Below are positions 1-5,077 of a stretch of 5,365 nt of DNA, piece by piece. The notes under the pieces are model-generated. The model had not been told where the DNA came from. It saw nothing but the letters and a program-made list of their open reading frames with translations, and did no database searches. Position numbers and translations under genes: made by a program. Position 1 is the first letter of the stretch. Every line of letters starts with the position of its first letter. The DNA comes from Anaerolineales bacterium (GTDB lineage Bacteria; Chloroflexota; Anaerolineae; Anaerolineales; UBA6663): contig JAEURL010000174.1 of assembly GCA_016789165.1 (NCBI GenBank), positions 1 to 5,365 on the forward strand. The letters are read 5' to 3'.

Positions 1-249
1 CTTCTGGCGGCCGGCCGCCTTTCCGGTGCCGCGCCGCCTCGGACAGCGACCAATCTTTTGCTGGCGTTGGGGCTGCTGCAGTGGGCGGCTTTTGCAGCCG
101 CCCTAATCCCCAATGCAGTTGCGGATGAGTGGGGCGGCTACCGAGTCTACGGCGTCCTGGCGCATCTCCTGCCTGGCTTGCTGTGGGCGGCGCTGGGTGT
201 GACGGCCTGGGCGCCAGCGCCAGCATCCGTGGCCGAAGGGCCGGCGTGA
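1..249 (+). CDS. C-terminal end of a membrane protein (5' partial)
   Basis: The frame is open from the first base to a TGA at 247-249, giving 82 visible residues, so the gene very probably begins upstream of the window. The fragment holds two strongly hydrophobic stretches: about residues 17-40 (rich in L, A, W, F) and about residues 50-70. A short polar loop with D-E-W-G-G-Y-R separates them, and the tail is Ala/Pro-rich. This fits the last two membrane helices of a polytopic inner-membrane protein. A TTG at 58-60 could in principle start a 63-residue protein, but the preceding in-frame residues look like the end of another helix followed by a loop, so a longer protein is more likely. I do not recognise the family. 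The stop overlaps the next gene's GTG start in a GTGA arrangement, which places it in the same operon as the membrane proteins and two-component system downstream. Confidence 0.7.
   Translation, partial: LLAAGRLSGAAPPRTATNLLLALGLLQWAAFAAALIPNAVADEWGGYRVYGVLAHLLPGLLWAALGVTAWAPAPASVAEGPA
235..240 (+). promoter_or_regulatory. Ribosome binding site supporting the GTG start at 246
   Basis: GAAGGG lies 5 nt before the GTG at 246-248, inside the end of the upstream gene. It supports the GTG start over the in-frame ATG at 129, which would make the two genes overlap by about 120 bases. Confidence 0.45.
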
Positions 250-908
250 CTCGGGTGGATGGGAGGAGCTGGGCCGGCCGGGCGGCCGTCGTCGGCGGCG
301 CACTGGCGGTGGTGCTCACGCTCCCTTTCGCCAGCGCCTACTTCGCGGCTTACCCCGGCTTCGACGTGCCGCCGTTCTGGGTGGCGCCGCTGAAACCGGT
401 TCTGGCGCCGGCGCTTGGTTTCGCGGACCGGATCACGGTCTACAATGTCTATGGCCGCGTCTTCAACGCCGTCTATCTGCTGTTCCTGCCGGCCGCCTTC
501 GCCCTGCGCCGGCTTCAGGAGGGGCGCGGCTGGCAGGCCGGCTGGGGCGGCGGCCTGACCGTGGCCGGCCTGTTGGCCGCGGCGGTGGGCGTAGCCGGTG
601 ATTACTGGCTGGACGGGGCCGGCTTCCTGCTGGAGTTCTGCGGGCTGCTGATCATGAACCTGGGGGCCTTGCTATCCGGCCTGGCTGGACTGCGGGCTGG
701 CGGCCTCCCACGCGGGCTGGCCTGGCTGCTGACGACCTGTTTCCCGGGCCTGTTCGCGGTCCAGTTTTTGATCGGGCACATCCCCAGCAGCCCAACGCTG
801 CTGTTCGCCGTGGCCTGGCTGGCTCTCGGTCACCGGCTCCAGGCGCCGGCCGGCCAGTTGCCCAACCCATCACACGCGGACCAGTCGGAGAAACCTGCCC
901 ATGGCTGA
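246..908 (+). CDS. Polytopic membrane protein of unknown function
   Basis: A 220-residue protein starting at GTG 246, which overlaps the upstream TGA (GTGA) and has a GAAGGG site 5 nt before it. The alternative upstream ATG at 129 lies deep in the preceding gene and would add 39 Arg/Gly/Pro-rich residues typical of out-of-frame reading, so I rejected it. Hydrophobic segments fall at about residues 12-34, 67-88, 102-122, 126-149, 158-178 and 182-197, suggesting five or six membrane helices. An extracytoplasmic or cytosolic loop of about 30 residues containing several prolines lies between the first two. The C-terminal 20 residues are hydrophilic (N, H, D, Q, S, E, K). There are no obvious catalytic motifs and no metal-binding clusters; single Cys residues occur at about 132 and 165. 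I do not recognise a family. Its last 8 bases overlap the next membrane-protein gene, so it is one of a set of small membrane proteins just upstream of a sensor kinase. It may be a partner or target of that kinase, but this is inference from position only. Confidence 0.75.
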   Translation: MTRVDGRSWAGRAAVVGGALAVVLTLPFASAYFAAYPGFDVPPFWVAPLKPVLAPALGFADRITVYNVYGRVFNAVYLLFLPAAFALRRLQEGRGWQAGWGGGLTVAGLLAAAVGVAGDYWLDGAGFLLEFCGLLIMNLGALLSGLAGLRAGGLPRGLAWLLTTCFPGLFAVQFLIGHIPSSPTLLFAVAWLALGHRLQAPAGQLPNPSHADQSEKPAHG

Positions 909-1614
909 AGTCACCCTGTCAACCCCCGGCGCGCGGCCGGCCTCCGCCCTCACCGCCCGCGCCGTCTTTTGGCGCGGCGGCCTGACGGCCCTGCTCTACC
1001 TGGCCGGCGGCCTGCCGTTGGTCTTCGGCGTTGCGTTCTTGCTGAGCCGTCTGCCGTATCACATGGATCTGTTCGAGTCGCCGCTGCTGGGGATGGCGCT
1101 GTTCGTGGGCGTCACGGCCGGCGGCGGAGGGCTGTGGGGGCGCTCCCTGGCGCGCCTCACGGGCCGGCCGGAAGTAAAAACCCTGGCCTGGGCCGCGGCC
1201 GGGAGTTTCCTGGCCCTGGTCTTCAGCGCCGCCTTCGCGCTGGGGCAGCTGGAAGTGGTCTTGGTCGAAGAGCGCGGCGCCGGGGACATGCCGATCTACT
1301 TGGTCTTCGCCGCGTTGTTCACGCTCTCGTCCGGCTATGTGACGGGCGGCGTGGGGGCGGCGCTGGGCCTGGCGCTGCGCGACCGCGCGCTGGCGCTCGA
1401 CCTGGCCTGGCGGGGTGGGCTGGCCGGGGCCGCAGCCTTCCTGGCCGCCGACGTGCTCCAGCACTTGCTCGGCCGGGTGGTGGGCGGGCCAAACGCGGCC
1501 GCCACCGCCACCATGCTGACCGTCATGGCGGTCGGCCACGCCGCGGCCGCCCTGGCCGGCGGCGGTGTCATCGCGGCCCGGATTTGGACCCGCGCGGCGG
1601 CTGTGCCACAATAG
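901..1614 (+). CDS. Six-helix membrane protein of unknown function
   Basis: A 237-residue protein starting at ATG 901, overlapping the previous stop (906-908) by 8 nt; a GGAG at 887-890 lies 10 nt upstream. The first 25 residues are hydrophilic. Six hydrophobic segments follow at about residues 27-49, 61-80, 93-113, 131-155, 171-190 and 201-226. The loop at 118-130 (V-L-V-E-E-R-G-A-G-D) is acidic. The protein is very rich in Ala, Gly and Leu, and Gly-rich helices (72-80, 145-156) suggest close helix packing. No enzyme motif or nucleotide-binding motif is visible, so it does not look like an ABC ATPase partner on its own evidence. I cannot name the family. It ends with TAG 4 nt before the histidine kinase start, which puts it in the same transcript. 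A role as accessory sensor or regulated membrane component of the two-component system is possible but unproven. Confidence 0.78.
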   Translation: MAEVTLSTPGARPASALTARAVFWRGGLTALLYLAGGLPLVFGVAFLLSRLPYHMDLFESPLLGMALFVGVTAGGGGLWGRSLARLTGRPEVKTLAWAAAGSFLALVFSAAFALGQLEVVLVEERGAGDMPIYLVFAALFTLSSGYVTGGVGAALGLALRDRALALDLAWRGGLAGAAAFLAADVLQHLLGRVVGGPNAAATATMLTVMAVGHAAAALAGGGVIAARIWTRAAAVPQ

Positions 1615-1618
1615 CGGC

Positions 1619-3745
1619 ATGCGCGCCGCGACCACCGGGAGCACCTTGCACGGGCCCAGCCTGTGGGCGGCCCGCGCCGCCTGGGCCGCGACCGCCGCCG
1701 CCACGCTCGGCCTGCTGGTCGTCCTGCTCCCGGTTAACGGGCGGGCGATCATCGCCGACTGGCAGGTGCAGGAAAGCTACCTGGCGGTGGCGGCGTTCCT
1801 GCCCCAGGGCGTGTACGCTCAATATGTGCTGGGCCTGCGCTACCTCGTCCTGGCCGCCTACCTGGGCGTGGCCGGCCTGATCGCCTGGCGCCGGCCGGCC
1901 GATGGCATGGCCCTGCTGGCCTCGGCCGCCCTGCTCACCCTGCCGCTCGGCTTTGGGCTGGGCGGCGACCTGCAGTACGGGTTCTATCCGGAGCCGGCCT
2001 GGTGGCCGGCGGCGCGCGCGGCCGGCCGGTTTTTGAGCCTGGCGAGCACGTCTTATCTTCTGCCCGCGCTGTTCTTCCTCTTCCCCAACGGCCGCTTTGT
2101 CCCCGGCTGGCTGGCCTGGGTAGCCGGCCTGGTCACCCTCCCCATCACCGTCGGCCTGGTCGCGCTCTGGCGGGACGACGACAGTGTTTGGGGCCTCTGG
2201 ATCGGCAGTCTCCTGGCCACCCTGCTGATGGCCCTGGCCGGCCAACTCTACCGTTACCAGCGCGTCTCCGACGCCGTGGAGCGCGGGCAGACGCGCTGGG
2301 TGCTGGCGGCCCTGGCCGCCCTGCCGCTGAGCGTGCTGTTGACCTTTCTGCTCAGCCTGCTCATCGGCCCGGTCAACACGCGCATCCAGGCCCAGTTGGG
2401 TTTTTTGGGCCTGCACCTCCAGTTGTTGGTCATGCTCGCCATCCCGGTCAGCCTCGGGCTGGCCGTCCTGCGGCGCGGCCTGTGGGGCGTGGACCCGCTC
2501 CTCAACCGCGCCCTGGTCCTGGGCGGCCTGAGCGCGGCGTTGCTGGTGCTCTACCTGGTGGTGGTGTTTGGCCTGGGGGCGTTCCTCGGCCTGACCGATA
2601 ACCCGCTGCTGGCCGTGGCGGCTACGGCTTTGTACGCGGCCCTGGTGGGCCCGCTGCGCCAGCGCCTCCAGAACGCGGCCAACCGCCTGATGTACGGCGA
2701 GCGCGACGACCCGGCCACCGTCCTGGCCCGGCTGGGCCAGCGGCTGGAGTCCGCGCTGGCGCCGGAGGCGGTGCTGAGCACCATCGTGGAGACGGTGGCG
2801 CAGGCCCTGAAGCTGCCGTACGTGGCCATCGCGGGCCCGCCGGCCGCTCCCGGCGACCCGGCCGAACCGGACGCCGCGGGCCGGCTGCTGGCTGCCACCG
2901 GTCAGCCGGTCGCCACAGAGCGCCTGCGCCTGCCGCTCATCCACCAGTCACAGGTGGTGGGTGTGCTGCTGGCCGCCGCGCGCGGTGGTGAAACCAGCCT
3001 GACCGCCGCCGACCGGCGCCTGCTGGAATCACTAGCGCGCCAGGCCGCGCCGGCCGTGCACGCCTATCAGCTGACCGCCGCCCTGCGCCAGTCGCGCGAA
3101 CGTATCGTGGCGGCGCGGGAGGAGGAGCGCCGCCGCCTGCGCCGCGACCTGCACGACGGCCTCGGCCCGACCCTGGCTAGCCAGGCTCTCAAGCTGGACG
3201 CCGCGCTGGACCTGCTGGAGCCCGAACCGGCTAAAGCCGCCGCCTACCTGCGCGAGGTGAAGGCCCAGACCCAGGCCACGGTGGCCGATATCCGCCGGTT
3301 GGTCTACGAGCTGCGCCCGGCGGCGCTGGACGAGTTGGGGCTGGCCTCGGCGCTGCGCGAGCACGCGCGCCAGATGACGGGGCCGGCCGGCGGCCTGCGC
3401 GTGACCGTAGCCGCGCCGGAGGCCCTGCCGCCCCTGCCGGCCGCCGTCGAGGTGGCCGCCTACCGCATCAGCCTGGAGGCGCTGACCAACGTCGTCAAGC
3501 ACGCCCAGGCGCGCGAGTGCCGTGTGACGCTGACGGTGGTGCAGCAGCGCGGCGGGCGGTCGCTGGCCCTGGAGGTGGCCGACGACGGGGTCGGCCTGCC
3601 GGACGGGGGGCCGGCCGGCGTCGGGCTGGCCTCTATGCGCGAACGCGCCGAGGACTTAGGCGGGGCGTGTGTCGTCGGCGCTGGCCCGGCGGGGGGCGTC
3701 CGGGTGCAGGCCTACTTGCCAATCCCGGAGGTGGCGCGGCCATGA
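1619..3745 (+). CDS. Membrane-bound sensor histidine kinase (HisKA_3/NarX-DegS class) with GAF-like region
   Basis: A 708-residue kinase that autophosphorylates on His and passes phosphate to a response regulator, here surely the adjacent NarL-type protein. The N-terminal half is a membrane sensor with about ten hydrophobic segments (near residues 19-38, 67-90, 96-114, 137-156, 163-184, 190-210, 227-250, 265-284, 298-324, 329-346). It includes a stretch resembling LFFLFPNGRF (151-160) and a P-V-S-L-G-L-A-V-L segment with L-L-N-R-A-L (276-299), both seen in such kinases of Chloroflexota and Actinobacteria. A linker with R-L-M-Y-G-E-R-D-D-P (356-365) leads to a short GAF-like region at about 381-486. 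A coiled helix rich in R and E precedes the H-box, D-L-H-D-G-L-G-P, with phospho-acceptor His512. The HATPase domain has the N-box with Asn624, the G1 box D-D-G-V-G (655-659) and the G2 box G-V-G-L-A-S-M-R-E-R (667-676). The key residues are all present. I chose ATG 1619, 4 nt after the preceding TAG. A GTG at 1565 would add 18 residues and overlap the upstream gene. No strong Shine-Dalgarno is seen, so coupling to the preceding gene is likely. The signal is unknown. Confidence 0.93.
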   Translation: MRAATTGSTLHGPSLWAARAAWAATAAATLGLLVVLLPVNGRAIIADWQVQESYLAVAAFLPQGVYAQYVLGLRYLVLAAYLGVAGLIAWRRPADGMALLASAALLTLPLGFGLGGDLQYGFYPEPAWWPAARAAGRFLSLASTSYLLPALFFLFPNGRFVPGWLAWVAGLVTLPITVGLVALWRDDDSVWGLWIGSLLATLLMALAGQLYRYQRVSDAVERGQTRWVLAALAALPLSVLLTFLLSLLIGPVNTRIQAQLGFLGLHLQLLVMLAIPVSLGLAVLRRGLWGVDPLLNRALVLGGLSAALLVLYLVVVFGLGAFLGLTDNPLLAVAATALYAALVGPLRQRLQNAANRLMYGERDDPATVLARLGQRLESALAPEAVLSTIVETVAQALKLPYVAIAGPPAAPGDPAEPDAAGRLLAATGQPVATERLRLPLIHQSQVVGVLLAAARGGETSLTAADRRLLESLARQAAPAVHAYQLTAALRQSRERIVAAREEERRRLRRDLHDGLGPTLASQALKLDAALDLLEPEPAKAAAYLREVKAQTQATVADIRRLVYELRPAALDELGLASALREHARQMTGPAGGLRVTVAAPEALPPLPAAVEVAAYRISLEALTNVVKHAQARECRVTLTVVQQRGGRSLALEVADDGVGLPDGGPAGVGLASMRERAEDLGGACVVGAGPAGGVRVQAYLPIPEVARP
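3727..3731 (+). promoter_or_regulatory. Ribosome binding site for the response regulator
   Basis: GGAGG inside the last codons of the kinase gene, 10 nt before ATG 3742. It fixes the regulator start at the ATGA overlap rather than at the long in-frame upstream extension reaching back to 3517. Confidence 0.6.
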
Positions 3746-4467
3746 ACGTCATTCGGCTGCTGATCGCGGACGATCACACGCTTTTTCGGGAGGGCCTGCG
3801 CGCCCTGCTCAGCGTCGCGCCGGATGTGGCGCTGGTGGGCGAGGCCGCCACCGGCGAGGAAGCGGTGGCCCTGGCCGCCACGCTGGAGCCGGACGTAGTG
3901 CTGATGGATATCCAGATGCCGGGCCTGAACGGTGGACCGGGCTTGAACGGTTTGGACGCGACGCGCCGCATCACGCACACCAGCCCGCACATCGGCGTGG
4001 TCATGCTGACCATGCACGCCGACGACGACTCGGTCTTCGCGGCCATGCGGGCCGGGGCGCGCGGCTACGTGTTGAAGGGCGCGGACAAGGAGGAGGTGCT
4101 GCGGGCGATCCGGGCGGCGGCGCGCGGGGAGGCGCTGTTTGGGCCGGCGGTAGCCCGCCGGCTGATGCATTTCTTCGGCGCCCTGGCGGCCTCGGCCCGC
4201 TCCGCCCCGCCGCTGGCCTTCCCCGAGCTGACGGAGCGTGAGCGGGACGTGCTGGGCCTGATCGCCCAGGGGCTCAACAACGCCGCCATCGCCGAGCGGC
4301 TGAGCTTGAGCCCCAAGACGGTGGGCAATCACATCTCCAATATTTTCAGCAAGCTGCAGGTGGCCGACCGCGCGCAGGCCATCATCCGCGCGCGCGAGGC
4401 CGGCCTGGTCACGCCGCGGCCAGGGCCGGCTCGGCCGCCGGCGTCTCCAGATGATACTCCCACGTGA
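3742..4467 (+). CDS. NarL/FixJ-family response regulator (REC plus LuxR-type HTH)
   Basis: A 241-residue DNA-binding response regulator that should be phosphorylated by the kinase just upstream; the genes overlap by 4 nt (ATGA). The receiver domain spans about residues 3-121. The acidic pair is Asp10/Asp11, the phospho-acceptor is Asp56 in V-L-M-D-I-Q-M-P, the conserved Thr is Thr90 in V-M-L-T, and the conserved Lys is Lys112 in Y-V-L-K-G. The C-terminal LuxR-type helix-turn-helix runs from about 163 to 222: L-T-E-R-E-R-D-V-L, then I-A-Q-G-L-N-N-A-A-I-A-E-R-L, then S-P-K-T-V-G-N-H-I-S-N-I-F-S-K-L. Two things are odd. First, the loop after Asp56 holds a six-residue repeat (P-G-L-N-G-G / P-G-L-N-G-L, residues 60-71) where relatives normally have one copy. 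Second, the family usually ends just after the R-E-A-G-L motif, but here a Pro-rich tail of about 19 residues continues (223-241), encoded where the gene runs antisense into osmC. Targets are unknown; the upstream operon is a likely candidate. Confidence 0.95.
   Translation: MNVIRLLIADDHTLFREGLRALLSVAPDVALVGEAATGEEAVALAATLEPDVVLMDIQMPGLNGGPGLNGLDATRRITHTSPHIGVVMLTMHADDDSVFAAMRAGARGYVLKGADKEEVLRAIRAAARGEALFGPAVARRLMHFFGALAASARSAPPLAFPELTERERDVLGLIAQGLNNAAIAERLSLSPKTVGNHISNIFSKLQVADRAQAIIRAREAGLVTPRPGPARPPASPDDTPT
3919..3954 (+). repeat. 18-bp in-frame tandem duplication in the response regulator
   Basis: Two adjacent 18-bp units, 3919-3936 and 3937-3954, encode P-G-L-N-G-G and P-G-L-N-G-L. 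The first 15 bases of each unit match except for one synonymous change (CTG versus TTG), and the last codons differ (GGA versus TTG). The unit starts three codons after the Asp56 codon (3907-3909), in the beta3-alpha3 loop of the receiver domain. Confidence 0.85.
4409..4467. other. Convergent coding overlap (3' ends antisense)
   Basis: The response regulator stop (4465-4467, plus strand) lies inside osmC, and the osmC stop (4411-4409, minus strand) lies inside the regulator gene. The 59 bases therefore code on both strands. No intergenic terminator can exist here. A GC-only stem with one bulge can form at 4412-4421 / 4433-4443 (loop of 11 nt), but no T-run follows on either strand. Confidence 0.85.
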
Positions 4468-4849
4468 TCGTGGCCACGCCGCGCAGTGTGGCGGCCACCG
4501 AGCAGTACTTCTCCTCGGACAGGCGGATGGCCTGCTCCACGGCCGCCGGGGTCAGGTCCGCCCCGCGCAGCCGGTAGGTCAGGTGGATGCGGCGGAAGGT
4601 CCACGGCGGCGTGGGATCCTGTTCGCCGGTCACCGCCACCTCCAGCCCGGAGAGCGTGAGGCGCTTCTTGGCCAGGATCTCCACCACATCCACCGAGGCG
4701 CAGGAGGCCAGGGCGATCAGAAGCATCTCGGACGGCTTGCAGCCGATCCCGTTGGCCTCGTCCTGGGCGCTGAGCACCACGGAGTGCCGGCTGGAGTCCA
4801 CCCCCACGAACTGCTTGTTCTTGAGCCACGTCACCGTTGCTTGAGCCAT
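4409..4849 (-). CDS. OsmC/Ohr-family thiol peroxidase
   Basis: A 146-residue OsmC-fold protein, close to the usual length of 135-150. OsmC/Ohr proteins reduce organic or inorganic peroxides in the cytoplasm using two cysteines. Both are visible: Cys50 in A-L-A-S-C-A-S-V-D, on the long central helix after G-C-K-P-S-E-M-L-L, and Cys116 in E-K-Y-C-S-V-A-A-T-L, matching the second redox-active Cys context of the family. An extra Cys37 occurs in the loop before the central helix. The N-terminal beta strands (A-T-V-T-W, Q-F-V-G-V-D) and the mid-protein strands (L-E-V-A-V-T-G, I-H-L-T-Y-R-L) fit the fold. The start ATG at 4849 has an AAGG 6 nt upstream. The gene is the last of a minus-strand redox cluster, 56 bp after the zinc-ribbon gene. 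Its final 59 bases overlap the end of the convergent response regulator. The subgroup (Ohr, OsmC or YhfA-like) is not certain; the sequence around the first Cys looks closer to YhfA-like OsmC proteins. Confidence 0.92.
   Translation of the reverse strand: MAQATVTWLKNKQFVGVDSSRHSVVLSAQDEANGIGCKPSEMLLIALASCASVDVVEILAKKRLTLSGLEVAVTGEQDPTPPWTFRRIHLTYRLRGADLTPAAVEQAIRLSEEKYCSVAATLRGVATITWEYHLETPAAEPALAAA
4412..4443. terminator. Possible bidirectional hairpin at the convergent junction (weak)
   Basis: CGCCGCGGCC (4412-4421) pairs with GGCCGCCGGCG (4433-4443), giving ten GC pairs with a single bulged C at 4438 and an 11-nt loop. There is no U-tract on either side, so it would not be a classical intrinsic terminator. 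In DNA this GC-rich such stems also arise by chance, hence the low confidence. Confidence 0.2.
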
Positions 4850-4855
4850 CCGTTG

Positions 4856-4859
4856 CCTT
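4856..4859 (-). promoter_or_regulatory. Ribosome binding site of the OsmC gene
   Basis: On the minus strand AAGG lies 6 nt before ATG 4849, in the relatively AT-rich leader of osmC. It supports the chosen start. Confidence 0.5.
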
Positions 4860-4872
4860 ATCTTTCGCTAGC

Positions 4873-4892
4873 GCCGAGGAACCCGCCTCGGC
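4873..4892. repeat. Perfect 7-bp inverted repeat in the zinc-ribbon/osmC gap
   Basis: GCCGAGG (4873-4879) and CCTCGGC (4886-4892) form a perfect GC-rich stem with a 6-nt loop in the only real intergenic gap of the window (4850-4905). On the minus strand the transcript would form this hairpin 13 nt after the zinc-ribbon stop and 23 nt before the osmC ATG. No T-run follows, so it is not a typical intrinsic terminator. It could be a processing or stability element between the two cistrons, or an operator-like site. Confidence 0.4.
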
Positions 4893-4905
4893 TGAGATTT
4901 GCTTA

Positions 4906-5076
4906 TCAGGTGAAGCCGCCTGGGTCGGCCATGTAGCCGCAGCGCGGGCAGCTGAGCTGCACCAGGCCGTCGTAGGCCAGGCGGCCCGGGCGGCAGCGCG
5001 GACAGCGGCCGCCCGGCCGGGGCCGGCGCCGGGTGGCGCAGGCGGGCCGGGGGGCGCGCCGGATCCGGCCGGCCAT
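4906..5076 (-). CDS. Small zinc-ribbon protein, Arg-rich
   Basis: A 56-residue protein read from ATG 5076 to TGA 4908-4906. The C-terminal half is a zinc ribbon: C25-P-R-C28, then 14 residues, then C43-P-R-C46-G-Y. The knuckle C-P-R-C-G-Y is typical of rubredoxin-like or zinc-ribbon folds, so four-Cys metal binding is a sound inference. The first 32 residues carry 12 arginines and an extra Cys13, giving a strongly basic arm that could contact nucleic acid or ribosomes. The start is one base after the stop of the upstream oxidoreductase gene (TGA-C-ATG). There is no strong Shine-Dalgarno, which suggests translation by coupling. The position between a disulfide oxidoreductase and an OsmC peroxidase suggests a thiol or metal-redox context, but function is not known. 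Two paired Cys knuckles in one frame, the tight spacing to its neighbour and a stop just before an intergenic hairpin all argue that the gene is real. An artefact of GC-rich DNA is less likely. Confidence 0.72.
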   Translation of the reverse strand: MAGRIRRAPRPACATRRRPRPGGRCPRCRPGRLAYDGLVQLSCPRCGYMADPGGFT

Positions 5077-5077
5077 G

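Noticed and set aside
1565..1618. Upstream GTG start for the kinase, adding 18 residues
   Set aside because: It would overlap the preceding gene by 50 bases and adds a non-conserved segment; ATG 1619 is 4 nt after the previous stop and fits the operon spacing.
919..1752. 277-codon minus-strand open frame opposite the six-helix protein gene
   Set aside because: The product is Arg/Gln/Gly-rich with no motif; the plus-strand frame shows clear membrane helices and operon spacing.
969..1880. 303-codon plus-strand frame overlapping the membrane protein and kinase genes
   Set aside because: The product is Arg/Gly/Pro-rich and crosses a real gene junction; no domain is visible.
1568..2944. 458-codon open frame on the minus strand opposite the kinase
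   Set aside because: It is antisense to a kinase with all its catalytic motifs. The product is low-complexity (Gln, Gly, Arg, Ala, His rich) without domains, which is typical of shadow frames in GC-rich DNA.
4850..4905. Sigma-70 promoter for osmC in the gap
   Set aside because: I could not find a convincing -35/-10 pair; an AGATAA-like sequence next to the ribosome site is too close to the start and has no partner.
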